The notes under the pieces: model-generated
Seen by the model: only the letters and a program-made list of their open reading frames with translations
The model's database searches: none
What the model was told of the DNA's origin: nothing
Shown: positions 1 to 8,608 of the stretch, piece after piece
Numbering within the stretch: position 1 is the first letter of the stretch
Layout: every line of letters starts with the position of its first letter
Origin: SVEL01 sp045123575
GTDB taxonomy: Bacteria > Bacillota > Clostridia > Lachnospirales > Lachnospiraceae
Length of the DNA: 64,000 bases
Assembly (NCBI GenBank): GCA_045123575.1
Contig: JBGVKG010000036.1
Span: forward strand, 1-64,000
Reading direction: 5' to 3'
Position numbers and translations under genes: made by a program

Positions 1-2210
1 ACACAGACAGCTGCATTCATGTAGAATGCAAGTGCCTCGCTATCATATACAACCTCCATACCACGTCCACCAAGAACGTATGAAGGACGAACCATTACCG
101 GATAGCCGATTTTCTCAGCAATTGCTATAGCTTCCTCTGCATTTACTGCCATACCTGACTCTGGCATTGGTATCTCAAGCTTATCCATCATAGCACGGAA
201 TAAGTCTCTGTCCTCTGCAAGGTCGATTGTCTCAGGTGTTGTACCTAAGATATTTACTCCAGCCTTCTTTAAGTCAGCTGCAAGGTTAAGTGGAGTCTGT
301 CCACCAAACTGTGCAATAACACCAACTGGCTTTTCTTTATCATGAATACTAAGAACATCCTCTAAAGTCAGTGGCTCGAAGTAAAGTCTATCTGATGTAT
401 CGTAATCTGTTGAAACTGTCTCTGGATTACAGTTTACAATGATTGTCTCAAATCCAAGCTCCTTTAATGCCTTTGAAGCATGTACACAGCAATAATCGAA
501 CTCTATACCCTGACCGATACGGTTTGGACCACCACCAAGAATCATTACCTTTTTCTTTCCTGCGTCCTTTGGCTGTACATCATCCTTTATATTGTAGCTT
601 GAGTAGTAGTATGCAGAATCTTCTGTACCACTTACGTGTACGCCTTCCCACTTCTCAACGATACCATTAGCAAGGCGCATATCTCTAATATCCTTCTCAG
701 AAACGTTCATAATCTGGCTTAAGTACTTGTCTGAGAAACCATTCTTCTTCGCACTCTCTAAAGCTTCTACTGATGGAAGACTTCCTGCACATGCCTTAAG
801 TGCCTCTTCTTCCTCAACAAGCTCCTTCATCTGCTCTATAAAGTAATGCTTAACCTTTGTACAAGCATGTATCTCATCTGCAGTAGCACCCTTTCTGATA
901 GCTTCGTACATAATGAAATGTCTTTCACTGCTTGCTGTATTTAACATTGTAAGAAGCTCTTCCTTTGTCTTTGTAGCAAAATCCTTTGCTCCACCTAAAC
1001 CATAACGGCCATTCTCAAGAGAACGGATAGCCTTCTGGAATGCTTCCTTATATGTCTTACCAATGCTCATTACTTCACCTACTGCACGCATCTGTGTGCC
1101 AAGCTTGTCCTGAGCTCCCTTAAACTTCTCAAATGCCCATCTAGCAAACTTGATAACGATGTAATCACCATTTGGAACATACTTATCAAGTGTACCATAC
1201 TTACCACAAGGAATCTCATCAAGTGTAAGACCACTTGCAAGCATAGCCGATACAAGAGCGATAGGGAAACCTGTCGCCTTTGAAGCAAGAGCTGATGAAC
1301 GAGATGTTCTTGGGTTAATCTCTATAACTATAATTCTGTCTGAAACTGGATCATGAGCAAACTGTACGTTTGTACCACCAATAACCTCTACTGACTCTAC
1401 TATCTTATATGCCTGCTCCTGAAGTCTCTTCTGAGTCTCTTCAGAAATTGTAAGCATAGGTGCTGAACAGAATGAATCTCCTGTATGAACACCAAGAGGA
1501 TCAATATTCTCAATTAAACAAACTGTAATCATGTTGTTCTTTGAATCACGAACAACCTCAACCTCAAGCTCTTCCCAACCAAGGATTGACTCCTCTACAA
1601 GAACCTGACCTACAAGTGATGCCTGTAAACCTCTCTCACAAACTGTCTTAAGCTCGTCGATATTGTATACAAGGCCACCGCCTGCTCCACCCATTGTATA
1701 TGCTGGACGAAGAACTACTGGGTAACCAAGCTTGTCTGCTATAGCCACGGCCTCATCTACCGAGTAAGCAACCTCACTTCTAGCCATCTCTATACCAAGC
1801 TCATCCATTGCCTTCTTAAACTCGATACGGTCCTCACCACGCTCAATAGCGTCAACCTGAACACCGATAACCTTAACGTTGTACTTGTCTAAAACACCTG
1901 CCTGATTCAACTCAGAACAAAGGTTTAATCCAGACTGTCCACCAAGGTTTGGAAGAAGTGCATCTGGTCTTTCTTTTGCAATGATCTGCTCTAAACGTTC
2001 TACATTCAGAGGCTCTATATAAGTTCTGTCTGCTGTCTCTGGGTCAGTCATAATTGTAGCTGGGTTTGAGTTAACCAGTACAATCTCATAACCAAGATTC
2101 TTCAATGCCTTACATGCCTGAGTTCCTGAATAATCAAACTCGCATGCCTGTCCGATGATAATTGGACCTGAGCCGATTATCATAATTTTGTGTACATCAT
2201 TTCTCTTCAT
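1..2210 (-). CDS. carB: Carbamoyl-phosphate synthase large subunit, partial (3' end outside window)
   Basis: Large subunit of carbamoyl-phosphate synthase, which makes carbamoyl phosphate from bicarbonate, ammonia and two ATP for pyrimidine and arginine synthesis. About 736 codons are present, starting MKRNDVHKIMIIGSGPI and open to the window edge; full-length CarB is about 1,060-1,080 residues, so the C-terminal synthetase half and allosteric domain are cut off. The first ATP-grasp half shows the PAYTMGGAGGG loop and EINPRTSRSSALASKATGFP; the second half begins at KKVMILGGGPNRIGQGIEFDY. A promoter lies about 45 nt upstream. carA, usually just upstream of carB, is not there: the next upstream gene is dtd. 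Family assignment is certain. Confidence 0.96.
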   Translation of the reverse strand, partial: MKRNDVHKIMIIGSGPIIIGQACEFDYSGTQACKALKNLGYEIVLVNSNPATIMTDPETADRTYIEPLNVERLEQIIAKERPDALLPNLGGQSGLNLCSELNQAGVLDKYNVKVIGVQVDAIERGEDRIEFKKAMDELGIEMARSEVAYSVDEAVAIADKLGYPVVLRPAYTMGGAGGGLVYNIDELKTVCERGLQASLVGQVLVEESILGWEELEVEVVRDSKNNMITVCLIENIDPLGVHTGDSFCSAPMLTISEETQKRLQEQAYKIVESVEVIGGTNVQFAHDPVSDRIIVIEINPRTSRSSALASKATGFPIALVSAMLASGLTLDEIPCGKYGTLDKYVPNGDYIVIKFARWAFEKFKGAQDKLGTQMRAVGEVMSIGKTYKEAFQKAIRSLENGRYGLGGAKDFATKTKEELLTMLNTASSERHFIMYEAIRKGATADEIHACTKVKHYFIEQMKELVEEEEALKACAGSLPSVEALESAKKNGFSDKYLSQIMNVSEKDIRDMRLANGIVEKWEGVHVSGTEDSAYYYSSYNIKDDVQPKDAGKKKVMILGGGPNRIGQGIEFDYCCVHASKALKELGFETIIVNCNPETVSTDYDTSDRLYFEPLTLEDVLSIHDKEKPVGVIAQFGGQTPLNLAADLKKAGVNILGTTPETIDLAEDRDLFRAMMDKLEIPMPESGMAVNAEEAIAIAEKIGYPVMVRPSYVLGGRGMEVVYDSEALAFYMNAAVC

Positions 2211-2254
2211 TGCTTCGTCCTACTTTCCCTGTATTGGCATTTCTACCTCATTGT

Positions 2255-2283
2255 AGTGTAGCATAAAACATTTCACTTGTGAA
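2255..2283 (-). promoter_or_regulatory. carB promoter
   Basis: On the minus strand TTCACA (2283-2278), a 17-bp spacer and TACACT (2260-2255) sit about 45 bp upstream of the carB ATG. The -35 box is half of a short palindrome (TTCACAAGTGAA). Promoter assignment is inferred from match and spacing only. Confidence 0.55.
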
Positions 2284-2340
2284 GATAGAATGTAATTTTT
2301 ATTTTATTAAATTTCTTTTACATAAAATTTCTTATTTTTG

Positions 2341-2790
2341 CTAACATATCTCCACTGAGTCTAATACCACTGTAAATGGACCATCGTTTAGGAGCTCAAC
2401 CTTCATATCTGCCCCAAAAATACCTACCTGTACATCTTCAACCTGCTTTTTACATTCAGCTATAATATACTCATACATCTCCTCCGCCCTAACAGGATTG
2501 CCTGCCTTTGTAAATGACGGACGATTACCTTTCTTGCAATCTGCATACAGTGTAAACTGGGATACCAAAAGTAGACTTCCACCCACATCAGATAATGCTA
2601 GATTGGTTTTTCCATTTTCATCATCAAATATCCTCATACCCACCAACTTCTTTATCATCTTATCGGCTATCTCTCTTGTGTCTTCCTCCGATACACCTAT
2701 AAGAACCAAGAAACCTTTTTTAATTGCCCCTGTTATATTTCCATCTACTGTTACGCTAGCTTTAGTGACTCTTTGTATTACAAATCTCAT
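2341..2790 (-). CDS. dtd: D-aminoacyl-tRNA deacylase
   Basis: Hydrolyses D-aminoacyl-tRNAs (and misacylated Gly-tRNA) to recycle tRNA. The protein of 149 residues starts MRFVIQRVTKASVTVDG, the usual Dtd N-terminus. It carries the SLLLVSQFTLYADCKKGNRPSF motif region and ends with the GPFTVVLDS segment that forms the other half of the active site. An in-frame ATG exists 13 codons upstream at 2829, but the added residues have no family counterpart; the start at 2790 is preceded by GGAAGG, 11-12 nt away. It has its own promoter at 2857-2885 and is transcribed away from the CARF nuclease gene. Confidence 0.95.
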   Translation of the reverse strand: MRFVIQRVTKASVTVDGNITGAIKKGFLVLIGVSEEDTREIADKMIKKLVGMRIFDDENGKTNLALSDVGGSLLLVSQFTLYADCKKGNRPSFTKAGNPVRAEEMYEYIIAECKKQVEDVQVGIFGADMKVELLNDGPFTVVLDSVEIC

Positions 2791-2835
2791 ATATTTTTCT
2801 ACCTTCCATATTTTATATATACAATTCACAGATAG

Positions 2836-2885
2836 TTCACAAACCCGTGATAATCTATTATAATAAAGTTCAAACTAATATTCAA
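2836..2885. promoter_or_regulatory. Face-to-face divergent promoters for dtd and the CARF-degV operon
   Basis: Two sigma-A type promoters overlap head-on. Plus strand: TTCACA (2836-2841), 17 bp, TATAAT (2859-2864), reading into the CARF-like gene. Minus strand: TTGAAT (2885-2880), 17 bp, TATAAT (2862-2857), reading into dtd. The two -10 boxes share the octamer ATTATAAT, so both cannot be occupied at once. The sequence match is direct; promoter activity is inferred. Confidence 0.6.
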
Positions 2886-2930
2886 TTAAAACATCTATTA
2901 GCAATATAGAATAGATACGAGGTAATTTAA

Positions 2931-4130
2931 ATGAATGTAAATATTGAATTTTTCAGCGATGACGCATTGGAAAACATCGCTACAAGCCTACATTACAATA
3001 TAGACAAGCTTATATTCATAGGCTATGCAAACCAGATGGACACAGCCAGAAAACGTAATCTTACCGGATTGATTAACAATGTTTTAAATATTCGCTATGT
3101 AGAATACGTAGAGGTGGAAGAAAATAATTTAAACGATATCACTTATAAACTTCTCTCTACAGTTGAACGTGAGCAATCCACAGGAAATAGTTGCTACTTT
3201 AATCTAACTGGTGGTGATGACTTAATACTGGTTGCTGCTGGTATCGTTGCAGCTCATACAAATGTGCCTATGCATCAGTTAGACATAATCGACAATACTC
3301 TAAGCGAATTTATTATAGAAGACAATGATACTAGAATGTCATCTTTACTAAAAGACGAGCCTATTATACTTTCATTATCTAACTATATGAAGTTTAGAGG
3401 AACATGCATAAACTACCGTATGAAAAAGACTTTCAAAACTCAGCTTAGCGACCCTCAGTTTATAAGCGACATAAAGAATCTTTGGCAAATATGTAAAAAA
3501 TACGGCAAGCAATGGAATATCTACGGCAAATTTTTCAGAAACAATGCTGACACTCCTATCGAAGAGCTTGTATATAGCCCATTCGGCCCAACCGATAATA
3601 TTAGCCGTATCCAAAGTCTCTTAAAAGAACTTGAGCAGATTGGTGCTATCACCAGAGTAAGGCGTGACGAAGGTTGTTTCCGTTTCAAATATAAGAGCCA
3701 GGATATAAAAGATTGTTTATGCGATTCCGGTAGTATATTGGAGCTATACACATATATATCCGCCTTAGAATGTAACTATTTTGATACCTGCGATATCGGT
3801 GTACACCTAGATTGGGATGGTATTATAAATGGTTGGCTCCCAGATGTAGTTAATGAAGTGGATGTTCTTCTTATGAAAGATAATATCCCAACATTTATAT
3901 CATGTAAAAATGGTCGCGTGGACAAAGATGCCTTATACGAATTGGACACCGTCACACAAAAGTTTGGTGGAAAATATGCACACAAAATCATCATTTCTCC
4001 CCAGTCAAACGATGAGACCTTAAGCGAAAGAGCTAGGGAAATGGGAATAGATTTAGTCGACGAAGAAATCTTTGACTGGACAGAAGATGAATTTAAATAT
4101 TATCTAAAAAATATATATGAAAGGAATTAA
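2931..4130 (+). CDS. DUF1887 / Card1-Can2-like CARF-nuclease family protein
   Basis: 399 residues. Residues 1 to about 140 resemble a CARF (cyclic-oligoadenylate sensing) Rossmann domain, with a FNLTGGDDLILVAAG segment at 90-104 resembling the ligand loop of DUF1887 proteins. A helical, winged-helix-like middle (about 180-260) follows. The C-terminal 265-399 looks like a PD-(D/E)xK nuclease: E271, NEVDVLLM with D311, then FISCKNG with K326. In characterised Card1/Can2 nucleases the residue two before the lysine is acidic (ExK); here it is S324. That SCK form is, from memory, common in non-CRISPR DUF1887 proteins. GAGGT precedes the ATG by 8 nt. degV follows 4 nt later in the same operon. No cas gene or CRISPR repeat is in the window, so any defence or stress role is inference. 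Confidence 0.72.
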   Translation: MNVNIEFFSDDALENIATSLHYNIDKLIFIGYANQMDTARKRNLTGLINNVLNIRYVEYVEVEENNLNDITYKLLSTVEREQSTGNSCYFNLTGGDDLILVAAGIVAAHTNVPMHQLDIIDNTLSEFIIEDNDTRMSSLLKDEPIILSLSNYMKFRGTCINYRMKKTFKTQLSDPQFISDIKNLWQICKKYGKQWNIYGKFFRNNADTPIEELVYSPFGPTDNISRIQSLLKELEQIGAITRVRRDEGCFRFKYKSQDIKDCLCDSGSILELYTYISALECNYFDTCDIGVHLDWDGIINGWLPDVVNEVDVLLMKDNIPTFISCKNGRVDKDALYELDTVTQKFGGKYAHKIIISPQSNDETLSERAREMGIDLVDEEIFDWTEDEFKYYLKNIYERN

Positions 4131-4134
4131 ACAA

Positions 4135-4983
4135 ATGATTAAAATATTTTCAGACAGTACATGTGATTTATCAAAAGAACTCATAGAACGATATGATATA
4201 GGCATACTTCCATTGCACGTGCTTTTAGGCGAAGACGAGTATATAGATGGTGTCAATATTGATGTCGATAGTATTTACAAATGGGCTGATGAAAATAAGA
4301 CAACCCCAAAAACATCTGCTCCTTCTGTAGATGATGCCATTAATTGCTTTAAACCTTTTATAGATAAGGGCGACCACATTATTTGCTTCTCTGTATCGCA
4401 GTCAATGTCTGCATCCTATAGCGTTATGAATCTTGCAGCAGAAGCATTAGATGCCGAAGACAAGATACATGTTATTGACTCTGCCAACCTTTCAACTGGC
4501 GTAGGTCTACTAGTATTAGAAGCCGCTACTATGGCTGCAGCACAGGTCTCTATCGCTGATATTGTTTCCCACATAGAAGCTCTTAAGATACGTGTAAAAG
4601 CCAGCTTTGTTGTAGATACATTGACATACCTTCATCGTGGTGGAAGATGTGGTGCTGTTGCAGCACTTGCCGGTGGAGTATTAAAGCTTCATCCTAAGAT
4701 TGTAGTAGAAAACGGTAAGATGGATGCTACTAAAAAATATAGAGGAAAAATCGTGTCCGTGGTTATGTCTTACGTAAAAGATATGGAAGACGAATTGATA
4801 CACTCAAAGAAAAATCGTGTATTTATAACTCACTCAGGCTGTGATGACAATATTGTATCAGAGGTAAAGCAATACCTTGAACAGTTGAATCACTTTGACG
4901 AAATACTTGTAACAAGAGCCGGTGCTGTTATTTCATCTCACTGTGGTCCTGGTACTTTAGGCGTCCTCTTTATAACTGAATAA
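4135..4983 (+). CDS. DegV family fatty-acid-binding protein
   Basis: 282 residues, normal length for DegV proteins, which bind a fatty acid between two domains and, in the FakB subgroup, present it to the fatty acid kinase FakA. The N-terminus MIKIFSDSTCDLSKEL is the standard family start with the DSTCDL motif; TSAPSVDD and the glycine-rich HRGGRCG and VTRAGAVISSHCGPGTLG segments are also typical. I chose ATG 4135 over the in-frame ATG at 4117: the shorter form matches the family and has AAAGGA 9 nt upstream, inside the end of the CARF gene. The 4-nt gap suggests translational coupling to that gene. No FakA gene is nearby, so the FakB role is not shown. Confidence 0.92.
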   Translation: MIKIFSDSTCDLSKELIERYDIGILPLHVLLGEDEYIDGVNIDVDSIYKWADENKTTPKTSAPSVDDAINCFKPFIDKGDHIICFSVSQSMSASYSVMNLAAEALDAEDKIHVIDSANLSTGVGLLVLEAATMAAAQVSIADIVSHIEALKIRVKASFVVDTLTYLHRGGRCGAVAALAGGVLKLHPKIVVENGKMDATKKYRGKIVSVVMSYVKDMEDELIHSKKNRVFITHSGCDDNIVSEVKQYLEQLNHFDEILVTRAGAVISSHCGPGTLGVLFITE

Positions 4984-4996
4984 TTTTCGAAATAGT

Positions 4997-5024
4997 TTGC
5001 ATTTTCGACCTAATGTGATATAAT
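4997..5024 (+). promoter_or_regulatory. Candidate promoter of the membrane glycosyltransferase gene
   Basis: TTGCAT (4997-5002), a 16-bp spacer and TATAAT (5019-5024), 68 bp upstream of the ATG at 5093. The -10 box runs directly into a hairpin at 5022-5054. Confidence 0.45.
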
Positions 5025-5060
5025 CCCCTCGTTATATAAAGTAACTAGGGGATTTTGTTA
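5022..5060 (+). terminator. Rho-independent terminator or leader hairpin after degV
   Basis: AATCCCCT (5022-5029) pairs with AGGGGATT (5047-5054), followed by TTGTTATT. It would end the CARF-degV transcript. Because a candidate -10 overlaps its left arm, it could instead act only on transcripts from upstream. Confidence 0.6.
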
Positions 5061-5092
5061 TTAATTAACAACAGCACAAAGGAGTATAAGAA

Positions 5093-6547
5093 ATGATTGA
5101 TTTTTTTTCAGGCCTTTATGAACCTAGTATGGAAATATATCGTATACTGGCTTCCTTTCTTGCCATATGCGCTATACTAAATATGCCATACAGACTTATC
5201 GGTCTATTCTTTACACGAAAATTCAAACCAGCTAAGAACTATCATAAATATGCTATTATGATTCCTGCTAGAAACGAAGAAACTGTTATCGGTAACCTAA
5301 TCGACAGTATTCATAAACAGGACTATCCTAGCGATTTAATCACCATCTTCGTAGTTGCTGACAACTGTACAGATAACACTGCCAAGGTTGCAAGAGAAAA
5401 AGGTGCTATATGCTACGAAAGATTTAATGATGTAGATAAGACTAAAGGTTTCGCTCTACAGTTTTTAGTGGAAAATATTGAAAAAGATTATGGTACCCAA
5501 TCCTTTGAAGGCTATTTTATATTCGATTCGGATAATCTACTAAAAGAAGATTATATTTCAAGAATGAATGATTCATTTGACTCTGGACAAAAGCTTATAA
5601 CATCTTATAGAGCCACAAAGAATTTTGATGAGAATTGGATTGCCTCAACATACGCTCTCCACTGGATCCGTTCTATACGAGTAAAACATCGTGCCAGATC
5701 TTTCTTGCACCTTGCTACTAATATTCAAGGAACAGGTTTCTTATTTGCTAGCGAGATTATTAAAGAGGGTTGGAAATATACATCTCTTACAGAAGATAGA
5801 GCTTTGACCGCTGACAGTGTTGTTCAAGGCTATGAGATTTCCTACAACAATGATGCTATATTTTATGACGAACAGCCAGTCAGCTTGCGAATAGCTCTTC
5901 GTCAAAGACTTCGTTGGTCAAAAGGTCATTTACTTGCATTTGCAGAGAGTGGCCCAGCATTATTTAAGAATATTTTTATTGATAAAACCACAAAATGGAA
6001 AGAAAAGGATCATTGGTACACTTTTATTATCCGTTCACTAAAACATAGACTTATGTCCTTCGATACATTTTGCCAGTTATTACCAACAAGCTTTATAAAT
6101 GTTACAAAATGGATTATATGTAAACTTATCTTATATCCATTTGTTTGTTATCAGCTTGGAATGGAAAATATAAAGCTATTCTATACCTATACTAATTTAG
6201 GCAAGATATTAGACGAATTATTTGGTAACTTTGTGTTCTCGCTAGAACCTGGTCTTAAAACATACTTTATGTGTATCGGTCTTACTATATGGTTCAACAT
6301 ATGGAGACGAATATGTCTCTACATACAGAATACTTCTCTTGCCGCTGCCCTATTCATATTAGAGCATAAGCGAATCAAGAAAATGAGTATCTGGAAAAAG
6401 ATTTTCTACTGTATTACATGGCCTATATTCGACATAATCGGTAGATACACACAATATTTTGCAATGTTTATGAAAGTAACATGGAAGCCTATTCCACATC
6501 AAAGCAAAGTAACTATAGACGATATAGAAAAAGGAATGTCCCGCTAG
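5093..6547 (+). CDS. Membrane-bound family 2 glycosyltransferase
   Basis: 484 residues. A hydrophobic segment (about 15-35) is followed by a GT-A domain with IPARNEETVIGNLI, the nucleotide-binding VVADNCTDNT, the metal-binding DSDN, the acidic TEDRAL and RQRLRWSKG (the QxxRW motif of processive family 2 enzymes). Several membrane segments follow between about 330 and 465. This is the layout of inverting transferases that polymerise or export sugars at the membrane; donor and acceptor cannot be told. AAAGGAG precedes the ATG. The gene ends inside a perfect inverted repeat shared with the convergent LtaS-like gene, the two coding regions overlapping by 4 bp. The neighbours suggest a cell-envelope polymer. 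Confidence 0.85.
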   Translation: MIDFFSGLYEPSMEIYRILASFLAICAILNMPYRLIGLFFTRKFKPAKNYHKYAIMIPARNEETVIGNLIDSIHKQDYPSDLITIFVVADNCTDNTAKVAREKGAICYERFNDVDKTKGFALQFLVENIEKDYGTQSFEGYFIFDSDNLLKEDYISRMNDSFDSGQKLITSYRATKNFDENWIASTYALHWIRSIRVKHRARSFLHLATNIQGTGFLFASEIIKEGWKYTSLTEDRALTADSVVQGYEISYNNDAIFYDEQPVSLRIALRQRLRWSKGHLLAFAESGPALFKNIFIDKTTKWKEKDHWYTFIIRSLKHRLMSFDTFCQLLPTSFINVTKWIICKLILYPFVCYQLGMENIKLFYTYTNLGKILDELFGNFVFSLEPGLKTYFMCIGLTIWFNIWRRICLYIQNTSLAAALFILEHKRIKKMSIWKKIFYCITWPIFDIIGRYTQYFAMFMKVTWKPIPHQSKVTIDDIEKGMSR

Positions 6548-6567
6548 GACATTCCTTTTTCTATATC
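6521..6567. terminator. Bidirectional terminator encoding both convergent C-termini
   Basis: A perfect 21-bp inverted repeat (6521-6541 and 6547-6567) with a 5-nt loop, CGCTA. Its core is A5-GGAATGTCC-loop-GGACATTCC-T5, so it gives a hairpin with a U-tract in both directions. It is entirely coding up to the two stop codons: the plus gene reads DIEKGMSR-stop and the minus gene DIEKGMS-stop. Confidence 0.9.
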
Positions 6568-8469
6568 ACCAAGTGTCTTTGTTCTCTTTTTAAAGAAATT
6601 ATATCTAAGAGTCAAATCATTCTTTCTGACTATGGCTCCAATTTTTTCATTCATTAACTGAATGTATTCTTCATCTGCCTTATCTCCATATGTGACTTTT
6701 CCATTTTCCACATACACCTTTCCATCATACCAAGAGTAATCCGAAAAGAACACATATCCATTGTAATCAGAGTCTAAGGCATCTAATCCTATATAATTGT
6801 TAGGATTATAGTCTATACCAAACAGATTCAGTACGGTCGGCAATATATTAGTCTGCATAGTCACTTCCGTTATTGTTTCCCTATCTGTATCACTACTCCA
6901 TATAAAGAATGGTGTATGATTGATAAGATTATTTTCAGTAATCTTATACCTATCAAGTATAGTCTTATCGTTTAACGTATACAGATAATGATCAGCATAC
7001 GCTACTATAACAGTATCTTCATATAGACCATTATCCTTAAGCGCCTGCATCAACAAACCTATAAAATAATCTGTTTCGCCAGCCATAAGTCTAGCTATAT
7101 CTTCCTCTGAAAAGCTTTCAGGTTTTTCTTCCTCTCTGCCCTCATATAACATATCCACAAGCATCTTGCCAACCTCCTTCTCATCGGAGAATGGTGTATG
7201 TGGCGAATATGTGATTATATAATTGACAAATTTACCACCTTGACCAAACATTTCCTTGTAGAAGGTGCTATTCTGCAACAATTCTCTATCTAGCTTATAA
7301 GAATCATCATCATAATCAGTTACGTCAATCAAACCATAATAGTTATCATATCCCCAGCTATTATAGTTAATACCTCTTGAATAGTACTCACCAGAGTTCA
7401 TATGGAATGCATTAACTGTATATCCTTTATTCTTAAACATTCTTGCCATAGAATAATTAAATGTATTGCTATGGAATGAATAAACATTTTCTATATATGA
7501 TACTGGTGTTATAAATCCTGTATTAACTGCAAATTCTGAGTTAAACGTAGAACCGCCGCCAGTATACATTGAATAATGCTGTGAGAAATTTATACTATTT
7601 TCCATAAGTGCATACAAATTAGGCATTGTCTCTTCAGTTAATAACCAACTGTCAATTCCTTCTAACTGAAGGAATATAAGATTTTTCCCTTCATAAATAC
7701 CTGTATAAAAGTTCTCTTCTGCCATCTGATTTCCTTCATATATTTTATCAAGGAATGCCTCATCTTCTCTGCTAATAGCTTCTTCACTTTTTAGGAAAGT
7801 GATATAGAAATTTCTTATGGTATATTCGTACATACCTGCAATTCTCATACACTTATTGCAGTCACTAAAATCATCATACACATTTCTTGGATTTCTAAAC
7901 GTATTCCACTTTAGGTCTGAATTAGCTGTTCCTAAACACACAACCGCAAGCATATGCAATACAAATGCCAATCCCGCAACACCTAACACCCCATATGGTG
8001 GCTTATTACCTTTATCTTTTCGTATAAATATATATATGCCAATACCGACTGCTAGCACAAACAGCATCGACATATATACCCATAAATCCGTACCTAAAAT
8101 GGTATCTAATATATACTCGCTACCTTCGCTTGACATCTCTAATAACGTGAAACTAAAACAAAACGATGTCATAGTATAATATATGGCATTAACCATATAC
8201 ACGATAAAGCTTAAACCAAAGAAAAACCAATATGCAATTGTTCTCCAAATTCCACTCAATGCATATATGACACCCACAAACACTACAACCCATGATAGTG
8301 TAAATAAATTAGGAGCCCATCTATATACTGGGTAAAAATCTATATTACATATAAATATTCGCATCATCAAATCCATAGTAAAAAATGGAATTGCCGCTAT
8401 AAAATAAGACTTATATGCCACTATTATATTTTTTGCGAATAGTAATATTTCAATAGCCTTTTCTTTCAT
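6544..8469 (-). CDS. LtaS-like membrane phosphotransferase (sulfatase / alkaline phosphatase superfamily)
   Basis: 641 residues. About five membrane segments lie in residues 10-180, followed by an extracellular sulfatase-fold domain. Metal and catalytic residues typical of lipoteichoic-acid synthase relatives are visible: E270 in FLQLEGIDSW, T308 in GGGSTFNSEF (position of the LtaS nucleophilic threonine), H424 in SPHTPF and D493-H494 in YADHY. LtaS-type enzymes move glycerol-phosphate from phosphatidylglycerol to a growing polymer or sugar; the exact acceptor here is unknown. A second paralogue lies just upstream on the same strand (8609-10648). The gene is convergent with a family 2 glycosyltransferase and shares its terminator. 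Confidence 0.85.
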   Translation of the reverse strand: MKEKAIEILLFAKNIIVAYKSYFIAAIPFFTMDLMMRIFICNIDFYPVYRWAPNLFTLSWVVVFVGVIYALSGIWRTIAYWFFFGLSFIVYMVNAIYYTMTSFCFSFTLLEMSSEGSEYILDTILGTDLWVYMSMLFVLAVGIGIYIFIRKDKGNKPPYGVLGVAGLAFVLHMLAVVCLGTANSDLKWNTFRNPRNVYDDFSDCNKCMRIAGMYEYTIRNFYITFLKSEEAISREDEAFLDKIYEGNQMAEENFYTGIYEGKNLIFLQLEGIDSWLLTEETMPNLYALMENSINFSQHYSMYTGGGSTFNSEFAVNTGFITPVSYIENVYSFHSNTFNYSMARMFKNKGYTVNAFHMNSGEYYSRGINYNSWGYDNYYGLIDVTDYDDDSYKLDRELLQNSTFYKEMFGQGGKFVNYIITYSPHTPFSDEKEVGKMLVDMLYEGREEEKPESFSEEDIARLMAGETDYFIGLLMQALKDNGLYEDTVIVAYADHYLYTLNDKTILDRYKITENNLINHTPFFIWSSDTDRETITEVTMQTNILPTVLNLFGIDYNPNNYIGLDALDSDYNGYVFFSDYSWYDGKVYVENGKVTYGDKADEEYIQLMNEKIGAIVRKNDLTLRYNFFKKRTKTLGDIEKGMS

Positions 8470-8562
8470 ATAATTCCCATAATGCTTTGTCTTTCATAAA
8501 AAAATCGATATGCAACCAATATAAAATTATAAACCATAATAAGATAAAATGCAACTTATTAA

Positions 8563-8594
8563 AAAACCTGCCACTTTAATCAGTAGCAGGTTTT
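8563..8594 (-). terminator. Rho-independent terminator
   Basis: On the minus strand AAAACCTGC pairs with GCAGGTTTT (ends 8594 and 8563) and is followed by a run of T. It lies 15 bp past the stop of the upstream LtaS-like gene, so the two phosphotransferase genes are probably separate transcripts. Confidence 0.85.
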
Positions 8595-8608
8595 ATCCTA
8601 TATTAAAA

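Noticed and set aside
2931..4130. Evidence of a type III CRISPR system
   Set aside because: No cas genes, repeats or cyclic-nucleotide synthase within the window; family membership alone does not show it.
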